Source: Phyllobacteriaceae bacterium (GTDB taxonomy: Bacteria; Pseudomonadota; Alphaproteobacteria; Rhizobiales; Rhizobiaceae). From it: a DNA stretch of 64,000 bases. Both the position numbers and the translations under genes were made by a program. Below the pieces are notes generated by a model. The model searched no databases and was not told where the DNA came from. It saw nothing but the letters and a program-made list of their open reading frames with translations. The DNA is taken from positions 124,001-188,000 of the forward strand of contig JADJTR010000003.1 in NCBI GenBank assembly GCA_016711085.1. Reading direction: 5' to 3'. This document shows, piece after piece, positions 19,765 through 30,641 of this stretch. Numbering within the stretch: the first letter of the stretch is position 1; each line of letters begins with the position of its first letter.

Positions 19765-21946
19765 ATGACGTCAATGAAAAATTTCCTGGCCGCAGCCTCG
19801 GTGGTTGCGCTTTCGGCCAGCATGACCGCGACCAGCGTGGTCACTTTCGAACTGCTGGCGACGACGGCGGCGCAGGCGGCGACGGTTTCGCGCATCGAAG
19901 TGCGCGGCAATAAACGCGTCGATGCGTCCGTGATCATCGGCTACACCGGCATCAAGCCGGGAAAACCGTTCTCCAACGCCGATATCGATGAAGCGGTGAA
20001 ACGGCTGTTTTCCACCGGCCTGTTTTCCGATGTGCGCATCAATCAGGCGGGCGGCGTGCTTGTCGTCGAAGTCGACGAGTATTCGGTCGTCAACCAGGTG
20101 CTCTTCCAGGGCAACAAGAAGATCAAGGACGTCGATCTGTCCGGCAAAGTGCAGACGCAGCCGCGCGGCGTCTATTCGCCGGCGACGGTCGAAGCCGACA
20201 TGGAAGCGATTCGCGAAGCCTATCGCCGGATTGGCCGTTCCGACGCGGTTGTCAGCCACCAGGTCATCGATCCTGGGCGAAAACCGCGTCAACGTGGTCT
20301 TCGAGATCAACGAGGGCGGGCGCACCAAGATCGGGGCGATCAGCTTCGTCGGCAACAACGCCTTCTCCGACCGCCGCCTCGGCGACGTCATTTCGACCAA
20401 GCGCTCGAATATCCTGTCCTATGTCCTCCGTAACGACATCTATGACGAGGACCGCTTGCGCGCCGACGAGGAAGCGCTGCGCCGCTTCTACTACAACCGC
20501 GGCTATGCCGATTTCCAGGTGGTGTCATCCAGCGCGGAGCTGGACGAGGCAAACAACAAGTACAATATCGTCTTCACCATCGAAGAGGGTGATCGCTACA
20601 AGTTCGGTCCGATCACCGTCGAAAGCACGGTCGAGGGCGTCGACGCCGAACAGCTGAAGCGGGCGATCGAGACGCAGGAAGGCAATGTCTACAGCGCCAA
20701 GGATGTCGAGGACACGATCATCGGCATCACCGAGCAGGTGGCCGGCGCGGGCTTCGCCTTCGCCCAGGTGACGCCGCGCGGCGACCGCAATTTCGAGACG
20801 CGCACGATCTCGGTCACCTATACGGTCGACCAGGGCCCGCGCGCCTATGTCGAGCGCATTGAAATCCGCGGCAACGACCGCACGCGCGACTATGTCATTC
20901 GCCGCGAGTTCGACATCAGCGAAGGCGACGCCTTCAACCAGGTCCTCGTCCAGCGCGCAAGCGCCGCTCGAGGCGCTGAATTCTTTACCGCGGTCAGCAT
21001 CTCGACCGCGCCCGGATCGGAAGCCGATCAGGTCGTCCTCGTCGTCGATGTCGTCGAGAAATCGACGGGCGAATTCTCCATCGGCGGCGGGCTACGCGAC
21101 CGGCGGCGGATGGCGCTGCGGGCTTCAAGGTCGAAGCGTCGATCACCGAGCAAAACTTCCTCGGGCGCGGGCAGTACATCAGGATTGCGGCGGGCGGCGG
21201 CAAAGGCTCCCGCGATTTCGTGCTGTCTTTTACCGAACCTTATTTCCTCGGCCGTCACCATCTCGGTGCCGCTGGCCGGCGCAATCGCCACGAGCCCGTG
21301 GATCAAGTCGTCCATCAGCGGCTCGCTGACCTATTCGACCATCGACGACATGAACAATCCGCATGAGGGCATTCACGCGGTCGCCGGCGTCGAAGTGGCC
21401 GGCCTCGGCGGCAACGCCCAATTTGTCAAAGGCACGGCGCGCGTCAGCTACTACAAGACCTTGCTCGAAGAACAAGACGTGGTTGGCGTGCTCATCGGCG
21501 GAGCCGGCCACACACAGGGTTTGGGGCCGACCGGCCTGCGTGTTTTCGATCTCACCCATTCGCATGACCGCATGATCCGCGGATTTGCATATGACGGCAT
21601 CGGACCCTACATCGATCCTGATGGCGCCGGACCGCTGGCGCCTGAACATTTGGGCGGCACGACCTACTTCAACGCCTCGGCGGAAGTGCAGTTCCCGTTG
21701 CCGGTCCTTCCCGAAAGCCTCGGCCTCAGGGGCGCGGTGTTCGCCGACGCGGCGACGCTCTTTGGCGCGCCGGGCCCATTCGGCCGCGACCGGCAACCAT
21801 CATGCCATGGCGCGCCGCCGCCGGCGCGTCGCTCCTGTGGGCGTCGCCGTTCGGTCCGCTTCGGGTTCGACTACGCCATTCCGGTCCTCAAGCAGACCGG
21901 CGACGTCGTGCAGAATTTCAACTTCGGCGTGTCGACAAAATTCTGA
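19765..21946 (+). CDS. bamA: Outer membrane protein assembly factor BamA, several frameshifts and a missing barrel segment
   Basis: BamA inserts beta-barrel proteins into the outer membrane. A signal peptide is followed by POTRA repeats (SRIEVRGNKRVDASVI, VNQVLFQGNKKIKD, IGAISFVGNNAFSDRRL, YVERIEIRGNDRTRDYVI) and the 16-strand barrel ending NFNFGVSTKF. The frame is broken at about 20272 (one extra C), in a cluster at 20958-20982 that fits three homopolymer losses and restores QRAKRRLEALNFF, at about 21090 and 21108, and at about 21790-21870. Between EPYFLGR (about 21235) and SPWIKSS (about 21293) roughly 80 barrel residues expected in homologues are absent. The gene is normally essential, so I infer faulty sequence unless another copy exists. 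Confidence 0.85.
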
Positions 21947-21998
21947 CCGGCGCTTCGTTTCGGGGGGAACCCATGCGCCTGATTTCGGCGATCCGGCA

Positions 21999-23058
21999 GT
22001 GACAGCGCCGCGTTTCTTCATTGAATCGCGTGCTTTCAGCGCGGGCGAAATCGCCGAATTGACCGGTTCGACCATCGTTGATCCGACGCGGGGCAATGAC
22101 ATGATCCATGCCATTGCGCCGGTTGGGCAGGGCGGTCCGGGGATTTTGGTGTTTGTCGAAAAACGGCAAAATGGCGCAGATCCTGACCGGCCTCGGCGGC
22201 GGCGTTGTTCTGACCACCGCGGCCCTGGCGCCGATGGTTCCCGCTGCCGCGACCGTTCTGGTCTCTCCCCATCCGCAACGCGCCTTCGCCGCCGTCGGCA
22301 GGCTCATGCATCCGGAAGCGGCGCGGCCCGGACCGGTAACCGGCGAGGCCGGCGTTTCCCCGCACGCCCACATCCATGCCGACGCCGTCATCGAGGCCGG
22401 CGCCACTGTCGAGGCCGGCGCCGTCATCGGCCGCGGCGCCGTCATCGGCGCCGGCGCGATCATTGCGCCGGGCGCCGTCATCGGCCGCGATTGCCGTATC
22501 GGCCGCGACAGCTATGTCGGTCCGGGCGCCAGCATCCAATTCGCCTTTCTCGGCAACCGGGTCATCGTGCATCCCGGCGTTCGCCTCGGCGCCGACGGTT
22601 TCGGCTATGTGGCGGGCCAGCGCGGGATGGAGAAATTTCCCCAGGTCGGCCGGGTCATCGTCCAGGACGATGTCGAGATCGGCGCCAACTCCACCATCGA
22701 TCGTGGCGCTCTCGACGACACCGTGATCGGCGAAGGCTCGAAAATCGACAATCAGGTCCAGATCGCCCACAATGTCCGCATCGGACGTCATTGCCTGATT
22801 GCCGGGCAAAGCGGCATTTCCGGATCTGTCACCATTGGCGACGGGGCAAGGCTGGGCGGCGGGGTCGGCGTCGCCGATCACGTGACCATCGGCGCAGGCG
22901 CGAACATCGCGGCGGCTTCGGGCGTCATGCGCGATGTGCCGGCCGGCGGACGCGTCGCCGGTGCGCCGGCCAAACCGGTTCGCGAGTTCTTCCGCGAGGT
23001 GGCGGCTCTTTCGGCGATCGCGTCGCAAGGGAAGGGAGGGGATGGAAATGACCACTGA
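21999..23058 (+). CDS. lpxD: UDP-3-O-(3-hydroxyacyl)glucosamine N-acyltransferase LpxD, one frameshift
   Basis: LpxD adds the second hydroxyacyl chain in lipid A synthesis. The N-terminal uridine-binding part ([21 protein letters not shown]) is in one frame and the rest, from [10 protein letters not shown] onward, in the next. An A-run at 22159-22163 has one base too many (GTCGAAAAACGGC); removing it gives about 352 residues. The C-terminal part is a long left-handed beta helix of I/V/A hexapeptide repeats with the catalytic-type [10 protein letters not shown]. The GTG start at 21999 is chosen by homology and lacks a good ribosome site. Confidence 0.88.
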
Positions 23059-23521
23059 CAGCGCGCCGGCCGAACTGCAGACCGCCGATATCATGGAACT
23101 GCTCCGGCTGCTCCCGCACCGTTACCCCTTTCTGCTCGTCGACCGCATCGTCGCCATCGACGGCGACAATTCGGCGATCGGCATCAAGAACGTCACGATC
23201 AACGAACCTCATTTCAACGGGCATTTCCCCGGGCAACCCGTCATGCCCGGCGTACTCATCATCGAAGCGATGGCGCAAACGGCCGGCGCGATCTGCATTC
23301 GTTCGGTTCCGGGCAATAGTCCGAGCCTTGTCTATTTCATGACCATCGACGAGGCCAAATTCCGCCGTCCGGTCGTGCCCGGCGACCGGCTCGAGATCCA
23401 TGTCAACAAGCTAAAGAAGCGCGGCTCGATCTGGCGCTTCGCCTGCGAGGCCAAGGTCGATGGCGTTCTCGTCGCCGAAGCGGTGATTTCGGCGATGATG
23501 TCGCCCAAGCCGGCCGCCTGA
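23048..23521 (+). CDS. fabZ: 3-hydroxyacyl-ACP dehydratase FabZ
   Basis: FabZ dehydrates 3-hydroxyacyl-ACP in fatty acid elongation and competes with LpxA/LpxD for hydroxyacyl-ACP. The 157-residue protein has [13 protein letters not shown] with the catalytic His, [19 protein letters not shown] with the catalytic Glu, and the hot-dog fold core. The ATG at 23048 is well spaced from AAGGGAGGGG; an ATG at 23042 also exists. It overlaps the lpxD end by 11 bases. Confidence 0.96.
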   Translation: MTTDSAPAELQTADIMELLRLLPHRYPFLLVDRIVAIDGDNSAIGIKNVTINEPHFNGHFPGQPVMPGVLIIEAMAQTAGAICIRSVPGNSPSLVYFMTIDEAKFRRPVVPGDRLEIHVNKLKKRGSIWRFACEAKVDGVLVAEAVISAMMSPKPAA

Positions 23522-23525
23522 ACGC

Positions 23526-24353
23526 ATGGCGACCTTTATTCACCCCCTGGCGATCGTCGAGACGGGAGCCGCGCTCGGAGAAGGCGTTCACATCGGGCCT
23601 TATTGCCATGTCGGCCCGCAAGCCCGAATCGGCGACGGCGTCGAACTCAAGAGTCACGTCGCCATCATCGGCGATACCGAGTTGGGAGCGCGCTCGGTGG
23701 TTTGGCCCAATGCTGTGCTCGGCGGCGATCCGCAGAACAAGACGCACAAGGGCGGCCCCTCCCGGCTGGTCATCGGCGCCAATTGCGTCATTCGCGAGGG
23801 CTGCACCTTCAATCGCGGCACCGACAATGCCCGCGGACTGACCACCGTCGGCGACAACGGCTATTTCATGATCGGCGCCCATGTCGCCCATGATTGCATC
23901 GTCGGAAACAATGTGACGTTCGCCAACGCCGCGACCCTTGGCGGGCATGTCGAAGTTGACGATTTTGTCACCATAGGTGGTTTCGCCGCCGTTCATCAAT
24001 TCACCAAGGTTGGTCATCACGCCTTTGTCGCGGGAATGTCGGCCCTGACCGGCGACCTCATCCCGTGGGGCGTGGCGCAGGGCAATCGGGCGAGACTGCG
24101 TGGCCTCAACCTCGTCGGGATGAAACGGTCAGGTCTTCCGCTCGCATCGATCCGTGAACTGAAAGCGGTCTACCGGACCCTGTTCGACCGCGCGATCCCG
24201 TTCGCCGAAGCGCTCATCCGCGCCAAGTCGCAATTCGCCGGCTCGGCGAACGCAGGTGAATTGTTCGCGTTTTTTGACAAAGGCGTCAAACGTCATTTCT
24301 GTATGCCGGCGGCTGGGGCCGCGGGCGACGCCAATGATGATGACGACGATTGA
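23526..24353 (+). CDS. lpxA: Acyl-ACP--UDP-N-acetylglucosamine O-acyltransferase LpxA
   Basis: LpxA performs the first step of lipid A synthesis. The 275-residue protein has a left-handed beta helix of hexapeptide repeats (VHIGPYCHVGPQARIGDG), the conserved GGDPQNKTHKG segment, MIGAHVAHDC with the catalytic His, and a helical C-terminal region (LRGLNLVGMKRSGL). The tail ends in a run of Asp residues, which is unusual. It overlaps lpxI by about 20 bases. Confidence 0.96.
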   Translation: MATFIHPLAIVETGAALGEGVHIGPYCHVGPQARIGDGVELKSHVAIIGDTELGARSVVWPNAVLGGDPQNKTHKGGPSRLVIGANCVIREGCTFNRGTDNARGLTTVGDNGYFMIGAHVAHDCIVGNNVTFANAATLGGHVEVDDFVTIGGFAAVHQFTKVGHHAFVAGMSALTGDLIPWGVAQGNRARLRGLNLVGMKRSGLPLASIRELKAVYRTLFDRAIPFAEALIRAKSQFAGSANAGELFAFFDKGVKRHFCMPAAGAAGDANDDDDD

Positions 24354-25203
24354 CACAACGCCATTGCCCGAAAATTCCCGTGTGGCGATCATCGCCGGCG
24401 GCGGCGTGCTGCCGTTCGAATTGGCGAGCGGCCTGGCCGGCAAGGGCCAGAAACTGACGGTTTTGCGCATTCTTGGCGAAGCCACCGCGGATTTCTCGGC
24501 GTTTTCCACCCGGGATATTGCCCTCGAAGCGATTTGCGATCTCGTCCCGATGCTGAAGCGGGATAACATCACTCACGCGGTGTTCGCCGGGGGTATTTCG
24601 AAGCGGCCGGACTTCCGATCAGTCAAATTCGGCGTTGCTTTGATCCCGCTGGCGTGGCGCGCGGCGCGCGCCTTCCTGCGCGGCGACGATGCGTTGCTCG
24701 GGACGCTGGTCGGCTATGTCGAATCGCGCGGCGTCAAAGTGCTCGGCGCCCACCAGATCCTGCGCGAATTGCTGGTTCCCGAGGCGGCGTTGACCCGGCG
24801 CAAGCCGACGAAGCGCGAAAGCGCCTCGATCATGGCCGGTTTGACCGCCGCCAGGGCCATCGGCGCGCTCGATATCGGCCAGGCGGCCATCGTTATCGGC
24901 GAGCGCGCCGTCGCCATCGAAGGCGCGGAGGGCACGGCGGCGATGATCGCCCGGGTTGGCGAACTCAAGGCGACGGGGCGCATTCCGCCTGCGGCCGGCG
25001 GCGTCCTGGTCAAGTGTCCGAAGCCCGGCCAGGAGCAACGCATCGATCTGCCGGCGATCGGACCGGAAACCGTTGCCGCCGCCGCGGCCGCCGGCCTGAC
25101 CGGCATCGCGGTGGAAGCCGGCGCGGCTTTGGTTCTTTCGGCGGCGGAAACCATCTCCAGCGCGGACGAAGCCGGGCTGTTCATCGTCGGCGTCCGGCCA
25201 TGA
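24334..25203 (+). CDS. lpxI: UDP-2,3-diacylglucosamine diphosphatase LpxI
   Basis: LpxI (DUF1009) cleaves UDP-2,3-diacylglucosamine to lipid X in Alphaproteobacteria in place of LpxH. The 289-residue protein opens VAIIAGGGVLPFELA, and carries ITHAVFAGGISKRPDF, VLGAHQIL and VLVKCPKPGQEQRIDLPAIGP. Three consecutive ATGs (24334, 24337, 24340) are possible starts. Its stop overlaps the lpxB ATG (ATGA), so the lipid A genes are tightly coupled. Confidence 0.95.
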   Translation: MMMTTIDTTPLPENSRVAIIAGGGVLPFELASGLAGKGQKLTVLRILGEATADFSAFSTRDIALEAICDLVPMLKRDNITHAVFAGGISKRPDFRSVKFGVALIPLAWRAARAFLRGDDALLGTLVGYVESRGVKVLGAHQILRELLVPEAALTRRKPTKRESASIMAGLTAARAIGALDIGQAAIVIGERAVAIEGAEGTAAMIARVGELKATGRIPPAAGGVLVKCPKPGQEQRIDLPAIGPETVAAAAAAGLTGIAVEAGAALVLSAAETISSADEAGLFIVGVRP

Positions 25204-26348
25204 GCAAAATGCGGCTGGCGATCATCGCCGGGGAAGAGTCGGCCGATGCGCTCGGCGCCGATCTGGTGCAGGCGCTGCGCAAACGCGGGGTCGACGTGTC
25301 GCTTTTCGGCGTCGGCGGAAGGCATTTGCAGGCCGAAGGCCTCGTCAGCCTGTTCGATCCGCACGACATTGCCCTGATGGGCTTGATCCCGGTGCTGCTG
25401 CGCTTGCCGAAGCTGATCCGCCGCATCGGCGAAACCGTGCGCGCGATCGTTGCTTTCCGTCCCGACGCCCTGATCATCGTCGACAATCCCGATTTCACCC
25501 ATCGCGTCGCCGCCCGCGTACGCGCCGCGCTGCCCAGGCTCCCGGTCGTCAATTATGTCTGCCCTTCGGTTTGGGCCTGGCGGCCGCAGCGCGCGCCGAA
25601 AATGAAGGCCTATGTCGACCGCGTCCTGTGCCTTCTGCCCTTCGAACCGGCCGAGCTTGCCCGTCTCGGCGGGCCGCCCGGCGTCTATGTCGGGCACCGG
25701 CTGATTTCCGACGCCGGCATGCAGGCGGCGCAGGCGGCGCAGGCGACGCGCCAGAGGACCAACTCCTCGCCGGTCGTGCTGGCGATGCCGGGCTCGCGGC
25801 GTTCGGAAATCCTCGGGCTGGTCGAGCGTTTCGGCCGCGGCGTCGAACAACTGGCCGAACGGATCGGCCCCTTCGAGTTGCTCATGCCGGCGGTCCCGCG
25901 CCTCGAAGCGGAACTGCGCCAACGCGTCGCCGGCTGGCGCGTGACGCCGCAAATCATCACCGCGCCGGCCGACAAATGGGCTGCTTTCGGCCGCGCCGAC
26001 GCGGCGCTCGCGGCTTCCGGCACGACGCTGCTGGAGCTGGCGCTCGCCGGCGTTCCGGCCATTTCCTGCTACCAGGTCGATCCGATCATGCTGCGGGTGG
26101 CGGAACGCATGCCGATGTGGTCGGCGGCGCTGCCCAACATCATCGCCGATCGCGTCGTGTTCGACGAATACTACAACCAGATGATCCGTCCGGGTTTGAT
26201 GGCGCGCCAGCTCGAGGCGCTGATCCGCGACGGCGCAAGGCGCGACATGGCGCTGGCCGGCATGGCCGAAGTGCGCCGCCGCATGGCGGTCGAACGCCCG
26301 GCGGGCGAGGCGGCGGCGGACGCGGTCCTCGACGTGCTCGCCAAATGA
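25200..26348 (+). CDS. lpxB: Lipid-A-disaccharide synthase LpxB
   Basis: LpxB is a GT-B glycosyltransferase that joins lipid X to UDP-diacylglucosamine at the membrane surface. The 382-residue protein has AGEESADALGADL near the start, the PSVWAWRPQRAPKM signature, MPGSRRSEI and ASGTTLLELALAGVP. It is complete and is the last gene of the plus-strand envelope cluster. Confidence 0.96.
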   Translation: MSKMRLAIIAGEESADALGADLVQALRKRGVDVSLFGVGGRHLQAEGLVSLFDPHDIALMGLIPVLLRLPKLIRRIGETVRAIVAFRPDALIIVDNPDFTHRVAARVRAALPRLPVVNYVCPSVWAWRPQRAPKMKAYVDRVLCLLPFEPAELARLGGPPGVYVGHRLISDAGMQAAQAAQATRQRTNSSPVVLAMPGSRRSEILGLVERFGRGVEQLAERIGPFELLMPAVPRLEAELRQRVAGWRVTPQIITAPADKWAAFGRADAALAASGTTLLELALAGVPAISCYQVDPIMLRVAERMPMWSAALPNIIADRVVFDEYYNQMIRPGLMARQLEALIRDGARRDMALAGMAEVRRRMAVERPAGEAAADAVLDVLAK

Positions 26349-26350
26349 AA

Positions 26351-26372
26351 CGGGCGCCGTCTCCGGCGCCCG
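26351..26372 (-). terminator. Terminator hairpin between lpxB and gltA
   Basis: CGGGCGCCG and CGGCGCCCG form a perfect 9-bp stem with loop TCTC. A short T-run follows only on the minus strand, so it mainly serves gltA; it may act in both directions. Confidence 0.6.
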
Positions 26373-26393
26373 CATGGTTCATCCTGTTGGCGT

Positions 26394-27677
26394 TCAGCGC
26401 TTGGCGATCGGCACGTAGTCGCGCGCCGGTTCGCCGGTGTAGAGCTGGCGCGGCCGGCCGATCTTCTGGTGCGGATCCTCGATCATTTCCTTCCACTGGG
26501 CGATCCAGCCGACGGTGCGGGCGATGGCGAACAGCACCGTGAACATGGTGGTGGGAAAGCCGAGCGCCTTCAGCGTGATGCCGGAATAGAAGTCGATATT
26601 GGGGTAGAGCTTCTTCTCGATGAAATAGGGATCGGTCAGCGCGATCCGCTCCAGCTCCATCGCCACGTCGAGCAGCGGATCGTCCTTGATGCCCAGCTCG
26701 CCCAGCACCTCGTGGCAGGTCTTCTGCATGATTTTGGCGCGCGGATCGTAGTTCTTGTAGACGCGGTGGCCGAAGCCCATCAGGCGGAACGGATCGTTCT
26801 TGTCCTTGGCCCGTGCGATATATTCCGGGATGCGGTCGACCGAGCCGATTTCGGCCAGCATGTTCAGCGCCGCCTCGTTGGCGCCGCCATGCGCCGGGCC
26901 CCACAGGCAGGCGATGCCGGCGGCGATGCAGGCGAACGGGTTGGCGCCCGACGAGCCGGCCAGCCGCACCGTCGAGGTCGAGGCGTTCTGTTCGTGGTCG
27001 GCATGCAGGATGAAAATGCGGTCCATGGCGCGGGCGAGCACCGGATTGACCACATAGTCTTCCGCCGGGACAGCGAAACACATGCGCAGGAAATTGGCCG
27101 AGAACGAAATGTCGTTCTTCGGATAAACGAAGGGATGGCCGATCGAATATTTGTAGGCCATGGCCGCGATGGTCGGCATCTTGGCGATCATGCGCAGGCT
27201 CGCCACCATGCGCTGGTGCGGGTCGTTGATGTCGGTCGAGTCGTGATAGAACGCCGACAGCGCGCCGACCACGCCGACCATGACCGCCATCGGATGGGCG
27301 TCGCGCCGGAAGCCGCGGAACAGGAACTGCAACTGCTCGTGCACCATGGTGTGGCGGGTGACGCGATAGTCGAAATCGGCTTTTTGCGTCTTGGTCGGCA
27401 GTTCGCCGTAGAGCAGCAGATAGCAGGTCTCGAGGAAATCGCCCTGCTCGGCGAGCTGTTCGATGGGATAGCCGCGATGCAGCAGGATGCCCTCGTCGCC
27501 ATCGATGTAGGTGATCTTCGATTCGCAGGCCGCCGTGGAGGTGAAGCCCGGATCGTAGGTGAACATGTGGGTGTTGGCGTAGAGCTTCTGGATATCGATC
27601 ACGTGCGGCCCGACCGAGCCCTCGCGCACCGGAAGTTCGACATGCTTGCCTTCGACTTCGACATTGGCGTTCGACAT
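26394..27677 (-). CDS. gltA: Citrate synthase
   Basis: GltA condenses oxaloacetate and acetyl-CoA at the entry of the TCA cycle. The 427-residue type II enzyme has the catalytic histidines in [10 protein letters not shown] and [11 protein letters not shown] and the Asp in [15 protein letters not shown], near the C-terminal [14 protein letters not shown] is placed before the ATG at 27677. It lies next to lpxB, convergent, as in other Rhizobiales. Confidence 0.98.
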   Translation of the reverse strand: MSNANVEVEGKHVELPVREGSVGPHVIDIQKLYANTHMFTYDPGFTSTAACESKITYIDGDEGILLHRGYPIEQLAEQGDFLETCYLLLYGELPTKTQKADFDYRVTRHTMVHEQLQFLFRGFRRDAHPMAVMVGVVGALSAFYHDSTDINDPHQRMVASLRMIAKMPTIAAMAYKYSIGHPFVYPKNDISFSANFLRMCFAVPAEDYVVNPVLARAMDRIFILHADHEQNASTSTVRLAGSSGANPFACIAAGIACLWGPAHGGANEAALNMLAEIGSVDRIPEYIARAKDKNDPFRLMGFGHRVYKNYDPRAKIMQKTCHEVLGELGIKDDPLLDVAMELERIALTDPYFIEKKLYPNIDFYSGITLKALGFPTTMFTVLFAIARTVGWIAQWKEMIEDPHQKIGRPRQLYTGEPARDYVPIAKR

Positions 27678-27846
27678 GGCGGCTTTCCTTTCGTCACGGG
27701 AGTGGTGCGCTGCGAAAAAAACGTGCTGCGCTGCAGCAGCATCCTTGGAATTGGCTAAACCATTTCCGGGGGGTCACAAGGGCGACCAAAGCGTGAGCGC
27801 ACCTTGCGAATCGATTGAATTGGCGCGGCCGGAATCTGCCTGTTTT

Positions 27847-28509
27847 TCAGGCAGAAGGTGGAACAATGCCATGCCGCGACCATGCCGGCCCGATTTTCGG
27901 GTGCGCCGCGACCGCGCGGGCGATGGCGGCCAGTCGCGGATGGCGGGCGAACAGCGCGTCGCGATCGTCGGTCCAGTCCATCAACATGGCGGCATAGATA
28001 TCGACGCCGCTCATCGCCTCGCCGAGTGCGAAGGGTCCGGGCGCGATCAGATCGTCGAAGACGCGCCATTCGAAACCGATTTGTTCGGCGGCGGCGCGCG
28101 TGACCGCATCGGCGCCGGCGGGATCGGCGATGTAGCGGTCGGAATAATAGAAGCGCAGGAAACTCATGTAGAGGTTGGCCGAGAGGTAGACCATCAGGCG
28201 CAGGAATTTCGCCCGGCGGGGATCGTCGACGCCGGGAGCGAGGCCGGATTTCGGGGCCAGATCGGCGAGAAAAACCAGCATGGCGGCCGATTCCGTCATG
28301 ATCTCGCCGGACGGCAGCACAAGCGTCGGCACCTGGCAGAGGGGGTTGAGCGCTCTGAGTTTCGCCAGGGCTTCGGCGTCGGCCTTGCCGACATCGATCG
28401 TTTGGTGATTGACGCCGGTCAGCTCCAACATCGCCTCGACCGCGGCCGAGCCGGAGCCCGGTCGTCCGTACAGCGTGTATTTCCCGCCCTTGATCGCGCG
28501 CGCGCCCAT
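27847..28509 (-). CDS. Glutathione S-transferase family protein
   Basis: This is a 220-residue two-domain GST: an N-terminal thioredoxin-like domain with YTLYGRPGSGSAAVEAML, the cis-proline CQVPTLVLPSGEIMTESAAM segment, and an all-helical C-terminal domain. The substrate is not known. It sits between gltA and gltX on the same strand, 27 bp from the gltX stop. Conjugation, isomerase or scavenging roles are all possible. Confidence 0.88.
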   Translation of the reverse strand: MGARAIKGGKYTLYGRPGSGSAAVEAMLELTGVNHQTIDVGKADAEALAKLRALNPLCQVPTLVLPSGEIMTESAAMLVFLADLAPKSGLAPGVDDPRRAKFLRLMVYLSANLYMSFLRFYYSDRYIADPAGADAVTRAAAEQIGFEWRVFDDLIAPGPFALGEAMSGVDIYAAMLMDWTDDRDALFARHPRLAAIARAVAAHPKIGPAWSRHGIVPPSA

Positions 28510-28536
28510 TTTCCGCCTCCCGGTAACGGGGCAAGT

Positions 28537-29949
28537 CTATGCTGCCGAGCGCAGCCGCGCCAGCGACTCCTCGCGGCCCAGAACCGCCAACACGTCGAAG
28601 ACGCCGGGGGAGGTCGTCCGTCCGGTCAGCGCGGCGCGCAGCGGCTGGGCGATTTTGCCGAGCTTCTGGCCGGTCGTTTCGGCGTGCGCCCGCACGGCGG
28701 CGTCGAGCGCGGCCGCGCTCCATTCGGGCGAAGCCTCAAGCGCCGGAAGCACGGCGGCGAGCGTCGCCTTGCCGCCCGCGTCGAGCAGGGCGGCGGCCTT
28801 GTCGTCCGGCGCCTGGCGGAAATAAAGATATCCGGCAGAATCAGCTAGTTCCACCAATGTTTTCGCGCGGTCTTTCAATCCGGCCATGGCGGCGACAAGG
28901 CGGTCGTCGCCGTCGCGGGCGATCGCCTCGGCCAGCGCCTTGGCGCTGTCGATGTAGGGCAGGGTGGCGATCAGAGCATCGGCGAGTTCGCGGTCGCCGG
29001 TCTGGCGCATCCACTGGCCGTTGACCGCTTCGAGCTTGGCGTAGTCCATGCGCGCCGCGCCCTTGTTGATATCGGTCACCTCGAACCAATTGATCATGTC
29101 CTCGGTCGACATGATCTCGTCGTCGCCATGGCTCCAGCCGAGGCGGGCGAGGTAGTTGCGCAGCGCTGCCGGCAGATAGCCCATCTCGCGGTAGGCCTCG
29201 ACGCCGAGCGCGCCGTGGCGCTTCGACAGCTTGGCGCCGTCCGGTCCGTGGATCAGCGGGATATGCGCCATTTTCGGCACGTCCCAGCCCATGGCCTTGT
29301 AGATGACCGTCTGCCGCGCCGCGTTGGTCAGATGGTCGTCGCCGCGGATGATGTTGGTGACGCCCATGTCGTGATCGTCGACGACGACGGCGTGCATGTA
29401 GGTCGGCCCGCCGTCGGAGCGCAGGATGATGAAATCGTCGAGATCCTTGTTGGGAAAGCGCACCTCGCCCTGCACGAGATCGTGCACGATCGTTTCACCC
29501 TCGCGCGGCGCCTTGATGCGGATGGCCGGTTTCACGCCTGCCGGCGCATCGGCGGGATCGCGGTCGCGCCAGCGCCCGTCATAGCGCGGCGGCCGGCCTT
29601 CGGCCTTGGCCAGTTCGCGCATGGCGTCGAGTTCGTCCGGCTGGGCGTAGCAATAATAGGCTTCGCCGCGTTTCACCAAGTCTTCCGCCACCTCGCGGTG
29701 GCGCGGCGCGCGGGCGTATTGCGAGACCGGCTCGCCGTCCCAGGAAAGCCCCAGCCATTTCAGCCCCTCGAGGATGGCGGTCGTCGCCGCCTCGGTCGAA
29801 CGTTCGCGGTCGGTGTCCTCGATCCTGAGCAGCATCACGCCGCCGGTGTGACGGGCGTAGAGCCAGTTGAACAACGCGGTCCGCGCCCCGCCGATATGCA
29901 GATAGCCGGTCGGCGAGGGGGCGAAACGGGTGACGACTTTTGCGGACAT
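28537..29949 (-). CDS. gltX: Glutamate--tRNA ligase
   Basis: GltX charges tRNA-Glu (and, in organisms with GatCAB, tRNA-Gln). The 470-residue class I enzyme has the HIGH-type motif [18 protein letters not shown], the KMSKS-type motif KLSKRHG, and the conserved EDTDRERST and IRGDDHLTN. The C-terminal anticodon-binding domain is intact. It is the upstream member of the gltX-GST-gltA run. Confidence 0.97.
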   Translation of the reverse strand: MSAKVVTRFAPSPTGYLHIGGARTALFNWLYARHTGGVMLLRIEDTDRERSTEAATTAILEGLKWLGLSWDGEPVSQYARAPRHREVAEDLVKRGEAYYCYAQPDELDAMRELAKAEGRPPRYDGRWRDRDPADAPAGVKPAIRIKAPREGETIVHDLVQGEVRFPNKDLDDFIILRSDGGPTYMHAVVVDDHDMGVTNIIRGDDHLTNAARQTVIYKAMGWDVPKMAHIPLIHGPDGAKLSKRHGALGVEAYREMGYLPAALRNYLARLGWSHGDDEIMSTEDMINWFEVTDINKGAARMDYAKLEAVNGQWMRQTGDRELADALIATLPYIDSAKALAEAIARDGDDRLVAAMAGLKDRAKTLVELADSAGYLYFRQAPDDKAAALLDAGGKATLAAVLPALEASPEWSAAALDAAVRAHAETTGQKLGKIAQPLRAALTGRTTSPGVFDVLAVLGREESLARLRSAA

Positions 29950-30018
29950 GGTTGGACACGTTCCTGTTTGTCCGCGTCTCTATTGACCGGGGCGCGGCTG
30001 CGCAAGATCAAGCCAGCC

Positions 30019-30495
30019 TCACGCGTCTTTCGGCCGGCGCTGATCGGGCCGCAGCGGCGGCTCCAGACGTTCGGCCGCCGTATCGCCATCGACGGGGTTT
30101 CCCTCGCTATCGAACAGCGGCAGGTCGGCGTCGTTCCAGCCCTTGATCCCGAGTTTCAGTGACTGGACATCGGCGAATCCCATCTGGCCGAGCGTCAGGG
30201 CGGCCAGCGCCGTGCGGTTGCCCGAGCGGCAGATCAGCACGACGGGCTTGTCGCGCGCCGTCACCAGTTCGGGCACGGTTTCGGCGTAATCCCATTCGGC
30301 CGACGATTCGAGCACGCCGCGCGGCACGTTGATCGAGCCGCGGATGTGCGCGGAGGCGTATTCGTGCGGCTCGCGGACGTCGATGAGCAGGACGCCCGGA
30401 TGCATCAGCAGGAAGGCCGGCAGGTTCCACGGTTCGATTTCGCGGATTTCGAGCGCGGCCTCGGCGGCGAGCTGGCGGTAGGTCTTGCGCGTCAT
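30019..30495 (-). CDS. Rhodanese-like domain protein
   Basis: This is a single rhodanese domain of about 158 residues with the active-site loop CRSGNRT, the N-terminal LLIDVREPHEYASAHIRGS motif and the FADVQSLKLGIKGW ending, followed by a short charged tail. It is expected to carry a persulfide on the active cysteine and act in sulfur transfer. The ATG at 30495 (MTRKTYRQLA) is preferred; an ATG at 30510 adds five residues. Confidence 0.9.
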   Translation of the reverse strand: MTRKTYRQLAAEAALEIREIEPWNLPAFLLMHPGVLLIDVREPHEYASAHIRGSINVPRGVLESSAEWDYAETVPELVTARDKPVVLICRSGNRTALAALTLGQMGFADVQSLKLGIKGWNDADLPLFDSEGNPVDGDTAAERLEPPLRPDQRRPKDA

Positions 30496-30641
30496 GGCGG
30501 CGCTCTCCATCTGTCGGTCGCACCGATATAAGCGGAAAGCGCGCCCCGGCCATCCCCTGCGGCCGCCCGCCGCAGCGCCGGCAGCCCTTTCATTGGCCGC
30601 AATTTATGTGTAGAAGCCGCCCGCTTGCCCAAGGAACCCCC

